Shown here: in pieces, positions 8,479-16,934 of the stretch
How the letters are laid out: each line of letters starts with the position of its first letter
Numbering within the stretch: position 1 is the stretch's first letter
Source: an uncultured Pelagibacteraceae bacterium
Lineage (GTDB): Bacteria > Pseudomonadota > Alphaproteobacteria > Pelagibacterales > Pelagibacteraceae
Assembly: GCA_902529785.1 (NCBI GenBank)
Contig: CABZXV010000004.1
Location: forward strand, 1-49,185
Direction: 5' to 3'
Length of the DNA stretch: 49,185 nucleotides
Notes under the pieces: model-generated
The model's input: the letters and a program-made list of their open reading frames with translations, nothing else
Told to the model about the DNA's origin: nothing
Database searches by the model: none
Program-made: the position numbers and the translations under genes

Positions 8479-8754
8479 TTATTTGTTGAAAACTTCTTTA
8501 AGTGCTTTTGCAGGTAAAAATTTTACCTTTTGAGAAGCTGCGATTTGGATTTGTTCTCCAGTTCTTGGATTACGGCCAATTCGGGCTTTTCTTTTAGCCA
8601 CTTTATATGTACCAAAACCAGCAATTTTCACATTATCGTCGCCTTTTAAAGCATCCAAAATAGTGTTGGTAATTGTATCAAAAGTACGCTCAGCATCAGC
8701 TTTACTTTGATTTAACGACCCAGCTAGTTTCGCTATAAGTTGTTTTTTGTTCAT
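8479..8754 (-). CDS. hupB: DNA-binding protein HU
   Basis: A 91-residue nucleoid protein of the HU/IHF family, which bends and compacts DNA as a dimer. The family signature GFGTYKVAKRKARIGRNP is present, including the RNP at the arm tip. The ending KFLPAKALKEVFN matches HU rather than IHF subunits. It is a single gene with its own promoter in the 150-bp gap 8755-8905, in which I see no other feature. Confidence 0.95.
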   Translation of the reverse strand: MNKKQLIAKLAGSLNQSKADAERTFDTITNTILDALKGDDNVKIAGFGTYKVAKRKARIGRNPRTGEQIQIAASQKVKFLPAKALKEVFNK

Positions 8755-8905
8755 TTTAGCTCCGGTTTTAAAGGTTATATTTATATACTTAACAAAATCA
8801 TTGATAATTCAAGCTTTTTTTTTGTGTCTAAAATATTTTTTGGCACAACATATAGTTGTAAAAAAACGTTGATTTATATAGCTTTTTTAACTGTCAAAAA
8901 TGCCT

Positions 8906-10012
8906 TTAAAATAAGCCTAAATCTTTAAGGTCGTTGAAAGTCGCAAAAAACATCAAAGTTAATAATAAAAACATTCCGATTCGAAAAAAACCTTCTTGAG
9001 TTTTTTGGCTTAACGGCTTTCCTAATACTTTTTCGAAAGCGTAAAACATTAAGTGACCACCATCTAAAAGTGGGATGGGAAATAAATTTATTAAACCTAG
9101 ACTAATTGAAATATAAGCCATCATGCTAATAAATGGGAGTATTCCAAACTCTGCAACTTGACCTGAAATTTTAGCTATTCTAATAGGTCCTCCTAATTGA
9201 GAACTGTCTCCAGAGCCAGTAATCATTGAGCCCATATATTTAAGAGAAGAAGTGGTAACAAAGTAAACTTCTTTAAAAGACTCAATTAATGCCCTAGCTG
9301 GTCCTAATTTTTTATGATTTATTTCATTGTTATAAGGACTAAGTTTTATGCCAATAATTCTTTTGTTAATTTTGTTTCCTAGATTATCAACTCCGGCAAC
9401 AATTTTTGGTTTTACTTTTAATAATAATTCTTGATCGTATCTAGATACTTTAAAATCAACTATTTCAGATGTTGACATTAAAATTAGTTTAGAAACGTCA
9501 AGAATACTCTCTACTTTGTTATTATCTATCTCAAGTATTATGTCATTTTTTTTCATTCCAGCAATTTCTGCAGGGCTATCTTTTTGAACCTCATCGATTA
9601 TTGCTGGGGTAAAGTCTTTTCCAGCAAACATATATATGAATAAAAAAATAAATATTGCTAAAACAAAGTTTGCAATTGGACCACCTGCAACAATCAATGA
9701 TCTTTGATACAACGGTTTTGTGACAAAAAGCTTTTCTTGATCTTCTTTATTGTATTTTTTTAAAAGTTCTTCTTGATCCGCCTGGGAAAAAACATTTCGA
9801 TCTCCAAAAAATTTAACATAACCGCCAAGGGGTATCCAGCAAATTTTCCATCTTGTTCCAGATTTGTCATTCCAACCAAATAATTCTTTTCCAAAACCTA
9901 TAGAAAAGTCAGTTACTCCAACACCATATTTCTTTGCAAAATAGTAATGTCCATATTCATGAATAAAAACAACTACGATGATCAATACAATAAATGGCAA
10001 AATAAAACTCAT
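8906..10012 (-). CDS. rseP: Membrane zinc protease RseP (site-2 protease family)
   Basis: An intramembrane metalloprotease that cleaves membrane-spanning anti-sigma factors or leftover signal peptides. The zinc motif HEYGH is at residues 18-22 and the third ligand in LDGGH at 316-320. A single PDZ domain lies around residues 130-200 (AGMKKNDIILEIDN). Length (368) is normal for the alphaproteobacterial form. It is not next to dxr, cdsA or bamA, its usual partners, but stands between hupB and the thiV-type symporter. Confidence 0.92.
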   Translation of the reverse strand: MSFILPFIVLIIVVVFIHEYGHYYFAKKYGVGVTDFSIGFGKELFGWNDKSGTRWKICWIPLGGYVKFFGDRNVFSQADQEELLKKYNKEDQEKLFVTKPLYQRSLIVAGGPIANFVLAIFIFLFIYMFAGKDFTPAIIDEVQKDSPAEIAGMKKNDIILEIDNNKVESILDVSKLILMSTSEIVDFKVSRYDQELLLKVKPKIVAGVDNLGNKINKRIIGIKLSPYNNEINHKKLGPARALIESFKEVYFVTTSSLKYMGSMITGSGDSSQLGGPIRIAKISGQVAEFGILPFISMMAYISISLGLINLFPIPLLDGGHLMFYAFEKVLGKPLSQKTQEGFFRIGMFLLLTLMFFATFNDLKDLGLF

Positions 10013-10055
10013 AACTTTTATAATATATTTATATAAACAGGATGTAAATGATGGT

Positions 10056-11486
10056 TTATTTTAATCTCCAAGTTAAAATAGGTAAAAATGTTGCAACAAT
10101 AAATGAGCAAAAAAGCAAGGATTGAGAGACAAATATAGGTAAAAAGTCTAGAGGCAATATTATTCCGACCAGAATTGATTTTGAAAAGTCAGGACTTGGG
10201 AATAAAAGAATTCCTCCAATTAATCCAACAATAATAGCTACATATGCATTTTTTTCAGTAAATTTTTTGGAGTAAAAACTATAAAATACACTTAGTACAG
10301 CCGCACAACAAAATAAATCAGCTAATAAAAATAAATATAAAATACTTATTCCTTTTGATGCAACAAAAAAAGAAATTAAAGAGATTAATATTATTATTTG
10401 CTTAGATAATTTTAAATAATCACCTTTGTATTTGATAACTTTATTTCCATCAACAATTATTAAACTTGAAATAGCGTTTACCAAAGTATCTATGCTGCTT
10501 ACTGTTAATGAAATAGCTAAAATTATTATTATAATTGATAAAAAAAGTGCATTTTCTTTAAGTAGCAAAGAAAAAAATGCTAGATCAGGAATTAGATTTG
10601 AATTTTGAGAAGTTGCAATTAACCCTGTAAATCCCATCAAAAATACAATTGGTATAATAATTAAAAATGAAAAAATTAGACTACTTTTTAAAACTTTATT
10701 GTCTTTAGCTGCATAAACTCTTTGCCAATTACCTTGATGAAAAAGATTTGTTGCTGCAACAGCTATAAAAAAAGTTATACCTGCAGTAAAATTTGGCAAA
10801 TAGTTAAAGCTTAATAAATTAGGTTTATTTTGTCTGATAAATTCAAAGCTAAACTCATTAGAGTTTAAAGATATCAAATATGAAAATGATATTATTAAAA
10901 GTAAACCAAAAACTATAAACTGTATATTATCTGTAAATATTGAAGCTCGTAATCCACCATACAAAGTATATAAAAGAGAACTAATTATCACTATAGATGC
11001 TGTTATCCATAGATCTGTTCCAGATATATAATTGATTAATATAGAAACAGCTGTCACCTCTGCTATTAAAAAAATGGACATATAAAAAATGGATAAAAAT
11101 AAAATCAGTTTAAATAATTGTGAACCGAATCTAAGTCTTACAACTTCAATTAAAGATTTGCTTCTTGGGTATTTATCTCTAAATTTTTTTCCTAAGTATA
11201 TAAGTGTGAAAAGAGGAAATGCTGTTCCTAAAGAATATCCGATAACTGCCCCTATACCTCCCCATGTAGCAGCAGATGCAGGGCCAAATAATATCCATGC
11301 ACCCAAAGCAGATGCGACCAAACTTGCTGTTAAAGAAAAAGTACCAACAGATCTACTTGCAACTAAATAATTATTAAGTCCTTGAAACTTTTTAGAGTAA
11401 AGAAGACCAATAATTACAAAAACAATACTAATTGCTAAAGTTAATATTATTGCTGAAGATTGACTAATGATATTTATTTGTTCCAT
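10056..11486 (-). CDS. thiV: Sodium:solute symporter under TPP riboswitch control (ThiV-type, probable thiamine-precursor uptake)
   Basis: A 476-residue protein of the SSS family with about thirteen helices. SSS features include GLNNYLVASRSVG near TM1-2, LYTLYGGLRASIFTDNIQF (the common SSS signature) and ATNLFHQGNWQRVYAAKD. A TPP riboswitch covers its leader and ribosome site. In SAR11 a symporter named ThiV with this arrangement is proposed to import the thiamine precursor HMP, since these cells need HMP and lack thiC. Assignment rests on the family plus the riboswitch; the substrate itself cannot be read from sequence. Confidence 0.82.
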   Translation of the reverse strand: MEQINIISQSSAIILTLAISIVFVIIGLLYSKKFQGLNNYLVASRSVGTFSLTASLVASALGAWILFGPASAATWGGIGAVIGYSLGTAFPLFTLIYLGKKFRDKYPRSKSLIEVVRLRFGSQLFKLILFLSIFYMSIFLIAEVTAVSILINYISGTDLWITASIVIISSLLYTLYGGLRASIFTDNIQFIVFGLLLIISFSYLISLNSNEFSFEFIRQNKPNLLSFNYLPNFTAGITFFIAVAATNLFHQGNWQRVYAAKDNKVLKSSLIFSFLIIIPIVFLMGFTGLIATSQNSNLIPDLAFFSLLLKENALFLSIIIIILAISLTVSSIDTLVNAISSLIIVDGNKVIKYKGDYLKLSKQIIILISLISFFVASKGISILYLFLLADLFCCAAVLSVFYSFYSKKFTEKNAYVAIIVGLIGGILLFPSPDFSKSILVGIILPLDFLPIFVSQSLLFCSFIVATFLPILTWRLK

Positions 11487-11488
11487 TA

Positions 11489-11556
11489 TTCCCTTTCTGA
11501 ATTACCGGACAGGTTCATTGGGTTTTTCTCAGCCTATACAGGCACCCCATGTGTCA
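11489..11556 (-). promoter_or_regulatory. TPP riboswitch (thi box), translational type
   Basis: Read on the minus strand the leader contains in order GGGGTGCC (11548-11541), GGCTGAGA with the core CTGAGA (11532-11527), ACCC (11523-11520) and GAACCTG (11516-11510), ending in AAGGGAA (11495-11489). These are the conserved parts of the thi-box aptamer. The 3' AGGGA is also the Shine-Dalgarno of the ATG at 11486, so thiamine pyrophosphate binding would hide the ribosome site. The stem after GAACCTG is shorter and less perfect than in standard aptamers. Confidence 0.9.
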
Positions 11557-11600
11557 ATATAAAGTATTTTTTTTATTTTAAAAATACATATTTTTTAAAA

Positions 11601-11993
11601 ATGTTTAAAAGAATTTTAATACTTATAATTTGTCTGTTTGCATTTAGTGCGAATGCAATGGAAAAGAAAACAACATTTGACCAAGAATTGTTTAATAAAG
11701 CTCAATCTGAGGGAAAAGTTATAGTGATTAGTTCTTGGATAGAATATTGTTCATCTTGTGCAAAACAAATGAAAATATTACAAACAGCGAAAAAAGAAGG
11801 TGAATTATTAGATATTAAATTTGATAATATTGAGTATTTTTCATTTGATGTAATGAATAGAGATATTGCTAACGCTTTTAATGTGCTTTATCAGACTACT
11901 CTATTAATTTTCAAGGATGGTAAAGAAGTCTATAGAAGCATCGGTGAAACTACAGAAGATTTGATTTATGAGGCTTTGAAAGCTTCAATTTAA
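11601..11993 (+). CDS. Periplasmic thioredoxin-fold protein
   Basis: A 130-residue protein with a signal peptide (residues 1-19, cleavage after SANA) and a thioredoxin-like fold. The active-site pair is Cys50 and Cys53 in WIEYCSSCAKQM, and LYQTTLLIFKDGKEV carries a Thr-Thr where thioredoxins have the cis-Pro strand. It resembles DsbD C-terminal and TlpA-like reductants. I start at ATG 11601, as the longer open frame would run through the riboswitch. Divergent from thiV; its role in thiol redox or cytochrome maturation is inferred. Confidence 0.75.
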   Translation: MFKRILILIICLFAFSANAMEKKTTFDQELFNKAQSEGKVIVISSWIEYCSSCAKQMKILQTAKKEGELLDIKFDNIEYFSFDVMNRDIANAFNVLYQTTLLIFKDGKEVYRSIGETTEDLIYEALKASI

Positions 11994-12016
11994 AATATAA
12001 TCAAAATTATCAAATA

Positions 12017-14542
12017 TTATTCGTTTCTGACGAGTGGATAAACTTTTGGACTTAAATATTTAAGGTTTGTCAATATTATAAGAGCAAGTGTTGTTAAACC
12101 TACACCAATTATTACATATAAAAATATTTCAAATTCAAATAACCAGTTCAGTTGAAATATATTTTCAATAATAAACTTTGATGCAATTACAGAAAAAATA
12201 GTAGAAAATAATATTATAGACAAAAAAGATATAATAAATTCAATAATTGAAGAAATTATAATTTCTTTCTTTGAAAAGCCTAAAATTTTGAAAATAAGAT
12301 TTTGAAATGTTTTAATTTTTCCTTGAACAATAATTGCACTTGAAATTACAACTAAGCCAATAATAACAGTGACAGCTGAAATTATACTTACTGCAATAAA
12401 TACTTTATTAAGAACATCTGTCACTTTTGACAAATAATCTGAAATTTTTATTATTGATACACTCGGGAATTGATCTAAAAAATTTACTTCATTGAAATTT
12501 TCAGCTTTTTCAAATTTTATTGTAGAAAGGTACTCATGTGGAATATTTTTTGCAAATTGTGGATTAAGCAACATTGCAAAGTTAATACTTAAATCTTGAT
12601 AATTCACCAATCTTAAATTAATTACTTCACCTTCAATTTCTCTTCCATAAATTCTTAGTGTAAACTTGTCACCAATGTTAACTCCAAAATCTTTTGCGAC
12701 TTTGCTATCTAATGAAATTTGTAATTTGTTAGGTTGTGAAGTGTCCCACCAACTACCCTCTAAAATTGGATTATCTTTTGGAATTGTGTCGACCCAAGAA
12801 ACTCGTCTATCGTTCATAATTACCCAATAGCTGTCATTAGAATTTGATATATAGGTGTTTGGGTCTATTCCATTAATTTTAACAATTCCAGCTGACACCA
12901 TAGGAACAATTTCTATTACAGCATCTTTATCTGTTTCATTAATGACTTTTTGAAATAAATCTTTCTGATTATTTTGAATACCTAAAAAGAAATAATCAGG
13001 AGCAATATCCGGAATTGATTTTGCTATTTCTCTTTTAAAATTAGAGCCCACAAATGCTAACGTAAGCAACAATGTCATTCCTAGTCCAAGAGACATAACA
13101 GTTATTGGAGTAATACTTTTTGATTGTGTAATATTTTTTACCGCTATTTTTGACGAAATTCCAAGATTGGTTAAATTGTTCCTAAGTAATAATATTATTA
13201 AACGGGAAACATAAAAAAACATAGCTAGGCATACAAAAAAAGACGCAAAATAAATCAAGCTGTAATATGGAAGAGAGGACCTAAATGCAAATAAACTAAT
13301 TAAAATAGCTAGTAGAAATAAACTTAATATTATTGATTTTTTTGAATACTTGAACTGCAAACTTTGAAAAACATTTCTAAACAAACTAGAGGCTTTAATT
13401 TGGTCAATAGAATTAACAGTTGGGATTGAAAATATAATTATTACCAATAATCCAACTAAAAAAACTATTGATAAATTTGTTAATGAAAAAAAGGCCTCAA
13501 TATTTAATCCAAGTCCATCTGATATATATTTATCTACAATTGGCACCAATAAAAAACTTAATCCATAGGCAATCAGTGAAATAAAAAATAAAATTATAAA
13601 TAATTGTAAATAATAAATAGTCTTAATATTCAAAGAATTAATTCCTATTGCTTTTTGAACTGCTATTGATGAATTCTTTTGATTAATAAATGAAAGAAGA
13701 GTATTTGCAATTCCTATTCCAGCAATAAGCATAGCACTTATTGATACCAATGATAAAAATTGTGAAAAATTATCGATAATTCTTTTAATGCCTCCAGCAG
13801 AGTTTTCTGGATATCGTATTTTCACTTTACTGTCATTTTTAAAAATATTAACAATTTTATTTATTTTATTATCTTTATTTTCGTTACCATCAAATCGGAT
13901 TTTGTATTCGTAATTTAAGAAGCTTCCTAAAGTATTTAATTCCAAATTATCTAATGTTTTTTTTCCTGTTAGGGCAAAATCACCAAAAACAAATGCTCCA
14001 CCAATATCTGGTAGAACTTTCACGGTACCAATAACTTTGAATTCTTTATTTTGAACTTTTACGATATCATTAATTTTGAGTTCTAAGTTCTTAAATATAT
14101 TTTCGTTTACAATTATAGTGTTATCAATTTTGTTTAAATTTTCTAATGACCCAATTGGTTCATAAATTACTTCTCCATACAAAGGGTAATTTTGATCAAC
14201 TGCTTTTATTCTTGTAAATGATGTTTTATTATTTTTATTTTTTGTTGTTGAAATCATTGTGCTGAATTCAACCATTTGTGATACTGTAGAAAAACTTTCG
14301 ACCTGATTGATTAAACTTCTATCACCTTCTTTATTATTATAATCAATTTCTAAATCTCCTCCTAAAAGAACTTTTGAATTTTCGTTAAGTTCATTTTCTA
14401 AACTGTCCTCGATAGTTAAGATAGCACTAAGTATAAAAAGGCTTATTAATAAAGTAATTATGATGCTTAATATTTTTGAGTAACTTCTAGTTAAATCACG
14501 AAATGCATATCTAGAGTAAAGACTTAAATCATTTATTTTCAC
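12017..14542 (-). CDS. FtsX/MacB-type ABC permease, YbbP-like
   Basis: An 841-residue permease with two FtsX-like units. It has an N-terminal helix (about 25-45), a large periplasmic domain, three helices near 265-370, more near 405-450, then a second periplasmic domain (510-705) and three final helices. This matches YbbP, the partner of YbbA, in the same place beside tesA as in Escherichia coli. Its substrate is not established; export or extraction of lipophilic molecules is the usual proposal. The start overlaps the ATPase gene by 14 bp, so the two form one operon. Confidence 0.82.
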   Translation of the reverse strand: MKINDLSLYSRYAFRDLTRSYSKILSIIITLLISLFILSAILTIEDSLENELNENSKVLLGGDLEIDYNNKEGDRSLINQVESFSTVSQMVEFSTMISTTKNKNNKTSFTRIKAVDQNYPLYGEVIYEPIGSLENLNKIDNTIIVNENIFKNLELKINDIVKVQNKEFKVIGTVKVLPDIGGAFVFGDFALTGKKTLDNLELNTLGSFLNYEYKIRFDGNENKDNKINKIVNIFKNDSKVKIRYPENSAGGIKRIIDNFSQFLSLVSISAMLIAGIGIANTLLSFINQKNSSIAVQKAIGINSLNIKTIYYLQLFIILFFISLIAYGLSFLLVPIVDKYISDGLGLNIEAFFSLTNLSIVFLVGLLVIIIFSIPTVNSIDQIKASSLFRNVFQSLQFKYSKKSIILSLFLLAILISLFAFRSSLPYYSLIYFASFFVCLAMFFYVSRLIILLLRNNLTNLGISSKIAVKNITQSKSITPITVMSLGLGMTLLLTLAFVGSNFKREIAKSIPDIAPDYFFLGIQNNQKDLFQKVINETDKDAVIEIVPMVSAGIVKINGIDPNTYISNSNDSYWVIMNDRRVSWVDTIPKDNPILEGSWWDTSQPNKLQISLDSKVAKDFGVNIGDKFTLRIYGREIEGEVINLRLVNYQDLSINFAMLLNPQFAKNIPHEYLSTIKFEKAENFNEVNFLDQFPSVSIIKISDYLSKVTDVLNKVFIAVSIISAVTVIIGLVVISSAIIVQGKIKTFQNLIFKILGFSKKEIIISSIIEFIISFLSIILFSTIFSVIASKFIIENIFQLNWLFEFEIFLYVIIGVGLTTLALIILTNLKYLSPKVYPLVRNE

Positions 14543-15203
14543 TTATTACTCCATCTTTAATAGTGATTTTCCTTTTTGTTAAATTGGCCAAATTATTGTC
14601 GTGTGTAACCATTATTAAACTGGCGTTTTCATCTTCAATATAATTAAAAAGTAAATTAGAAATTTTGTGTGTATTTTCACTATCTAGGTTGCCAGTTGGT
14701 TCATCTGCTAAAATAATCTCTGGTTTCATTGCAACAGATCTTGCAATGGCAACTCTCTGTTGTTCTCCTCCTGAAAGTTGACTTGGAAAATTATTAAATC
14801 TATTACTTAAACCAAACCTATCTAAAATTTCTTTTGCCTTCGCTTTTGGATTATCAAATTTATTTATTTCTAAAGATAGGCTTACATTCTCAAGAGCAGT
14901 GTAATTTGGTATTAAATAAAAGGATTGAAATACTATTCCAATATTTTTTCTTCTAATTTCAGAAATTTCATCCTCATTCATTTTAGACAACTCTGAATCT
15001 CTAAAAAAAATATTTCCTGACGATACTTTTTCAAGTCCTCCAATTAACATGATTAAACTTGTTTTGCCCGAACCACTTTCTCCAACTACTGAAATGGTTT
15101 CTTTATAATCTACATCGAAACTAATATTTTTTAAAATATTTATAGACTTGTTGTCTATGGTATAATTTAAATTAACATTAGATAATTTTAAAAGTTTACT
15201 CAT
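14529..15203 (-). CDS. ybbA: ABC transporter ATPase, YbbA-like (LolD/MacB family)
   Basis: A 224-residue ATPase with Walker [11 protein letters not shown]-loop [16 protein letters not shown], signature [14 protein letters not shown], Walker [12 protein letters not shown] and the H-loop MVTHD. This is the MacB/LolD clade that works with FtsX-type permeases. I start at ATG 15201-15203, which gives the usual MSKLLKL beginning; a further ATG at 15260 lies inside tesA. Its start codon overlaps that of tesA on the other strand within CATG. It pairs with the permease that follows. Confidence 0.87.
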   Translation of the reverse strand: MSKLLKLSNVNLNYTIDNKSINILKNISFDVDYKETISVVGESGSGKTSLIMLIGGLEKVSSGNIFFRDSELSKMNEDEISEIRRKNIGIVFQSFYLIPNYTALENVSLSLEINKFDNPKAKAKEILDRFGLSNRFNNFPSQLSGGEQQRVAIARSVAMKPEIILADEPTGNLDSENTHKISNLLFNYIEDENASLIMVTHDNNLANLTKRKITIKDGVISENK

Positions 15204-15813
15204 GATAAAAAAATTAATAATTAAAATAATTGTTTTATTAATACCAGCATTTGTAGCCAAAGCCGATTACAAAGTTGTCTTATTTGGTGATAGCCTTATG
15301 GCAGGTTATGGGTTGGATAAAAAATATCATTTATCAAACGTACTCGAGAAAAATTTAAATAAAAAAGGCATAAAAGTAAATGTCATCAATGCAAGTGTCT
15401 CAGGAGATACATCTGCCGGAGGTTTAAATAGAATAGATTGGACAATTAGTGAAAAGAATATTGATATAATTTTATTAGGCCTTGGCGCAAATGATATGTT
15501 GCGAGGAATTAGTCCAAATGAAACTGAAAAAAACTTGGAAGAAATTATAATAAAAATATTAAATAAAAAAATTCAAATAGTTATTGCTGGAATGATAGCA
15601 CCTGATAGTCATGGAGATGATTATAAAAATGAATTTGATAGAATTTTTAAAAGATTATCCATCAAATATGAATTAGATTTTTTACCTTTTTTGCTAGATG
15701 GAGTTGCTTTAAATCCTGATCTAAATTTAGATGATGGAATGCATCCTAATGAAAAAGGTGTCATTATAATAAGCAAAAATATAGAGGAAAAATTAGTTAA
15801 TATTTTAAATTAA
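15202..15813 (+). CDS. tesA: Esterase/thioesterase TesA, SGNH-hydrolase
   Basis: A 203-residue periplasmic SGNH hydrolase that cleaves acyl thioesters and esters. It has a signal peptide (1-20, ending FVAKA), block I FGDSLMAGYGL with Ser31, block III GANDM, and block V DGMHPNEKG carrying the catalytic Asp and His. Residues ASVSGDTSAGG supply the oxyanion Gly. Divergent from ybbAP, the arrangement known from many Proteobacteria. Its stop and the ald stop overlap on a shared TTAA. Confidence 0.9.
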   Translation: MIKKLIIKIIVLLIPAFVAKADYKVVLFGDSLMAGYGLDKKYHLSNVLEKNLNKKGIKVNVINASVSGDTSAGGLNRIDWTISEKNIDIILLGLGANDMLRGISPNETEKNLEEIIIKILNKKIQIVIAGMIAPDSHGDDYKNEFDRIFKRLSIKYELDFLPFLLDGVALNPDLNLDDGMHPNEKGVIIISKNIEEKLVNILN

Positions 15814-16925
15814 TTTAATGCTTCTTTAGCAGTTAAATAATCATAGCCAAAAACATCTGCAACTGCTTTATAGGTAACTTGTCCTTTATGAACATTTAGT
15901 CCAGCTAAAAAATTATGATCTTCTTTTAGTGCTTTATGATACCCATCATTTGCTAATTTTGTTAAGAAGGGTAATGTTGCTTTATTTAATGCTAAAGTTG
16001 AAGTTCTAGGAACTCCACCCGGCATGTTTGCTACACAATAATGTACAATATCATCAACAATGTAAGTTGGTTCTGCGTGTGTTGTAGGTTTACTTGTTTC
16101 AACACATCCTCCTTGGTCAATTGCAACATCAACGATCACTGATCCTCGTTTCATATTTTTTATCATTTTTTTAGAAACTAATTTAGGAGCTTCCGCACCT
16201 GGAATTAAAACTCCTCCAACTAAAAGATCACATTGGGAAATTAATTTTTCCAAGTCTGTCTTATCACTTAATTGAGGAATAATTTTATCGCCAAACATTT
16301 CAGTCAATTGTTTTAATCTTGCCTCTGATTTATCAACAACATGCACTTTTGCTCTCATTCCAGTTGCAATGATTGCAGCATTTTCACCAACTACACCTCC
16401 ACCAAGTATAACAACTTCTGCTGGATCGCCTCCAGGAGCACCTCCTAATAATATCCCTCTACCCTTTTGATTTTTTTCTAAACAATGTGCACCTGCTTGT
16501 ACTGACATTCTACCAGCAACAGCACTCATTGGTGCCAATAAAGGAAGTCTTCCATTATTATCTGTAACAGTTTCATAAGCTATACAAACTGCTTTTGAGT
16601 CTACCAATCCTTTAGTTAATTCTTTTGCTGCTGCTAAATGTAGGTAGGTAAAAACTATTTGATTTTCCTTAATCATTTTTACTTCATTTGAAAGAGGTTC
16701 TTTAACTTTCACAATTACATCCGCATCATTAAATATATCCTCTGCTTGATTAACTATTTTTGCTCCAGCAGACTTGTATTGATCATTTTCAAAACCTGCT
16801 TCATATCCTCCATTATTTTCAACTAAGACTTCATGACCATTGGCAGTTAATGTTTTAACGCTTTCAGGAGTTAGGCCGATTCTATTTTCTTGAGGTTTAA
16901 TTTCCTTTGGAACACCTATTTTCAT
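15810..16925 (-). CDS. ald: Alanine dehydrogenase
   Basis: Converts L-alanine, NAD+ and water to pyruvate, NADH and ammonium. At 371 residues it is normal length, opening with MKIGVPKEIKPQENRIGLTP. Pyruvate-binding Lys is in VKVKEPL and the catalytic His in YLHLAAAKEL; the Rossmann VILGGGVVGENAA is clear. It follows the aminotransferase by 9 bp in one operon. Together they would recycle alanine made by transamination and release ammonium, as in known taurine pathways with Tpa and Ald. Confidence 0.95.
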   Translation of the reverse strand: MKIGVPKEIKPQENRIGLTPESVKTLTANGHEVLVENNGGYEAGFENDQYKSAGAKIVNQAEDIFNDADVIVKVKEPLSNEVKMIKENQIVFTYLHLAAAKELTKGLVDSKAVCIAYETVTDNNGRLPLLAPMSAVAGRMSVQAGAHCLEKNQKGRGILLGGAPGGDPAEVVILGGGVVGENAAIIATGMRAKVHVVDKSEARLKQLTEMFGDKIIPQLSDKTDLEKLISQCDLLVGGVLIPGAEAPKLVSKKMIKNMKRGSVIVDVAIDQGGCVETSKPTTHAEPTYIVDDIVHYCVANMPGGVPRTSTLALNKATLPFLTKLANDGYHKALKEDHNFLAGLNVHKGQVTYKAVADVFGYDYLTAKEALN

Positions 16926-16934
16926 ATAAGTGAG

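Noticed and set aside
8740..8928. 62-codon plus-strand frame between hupB and rseP
   Set aside because: It overlaps the ends of both genes, has no ribosome site, and reads as chance Phe/Ile-rich coding.
11460..11600. Longer plus-strand start for the thioredoxin-like protein
   Set aside because: It would translate the complement of the TPP riboswitch and add 47 residues before a clear signal peptide at ATG 11601.
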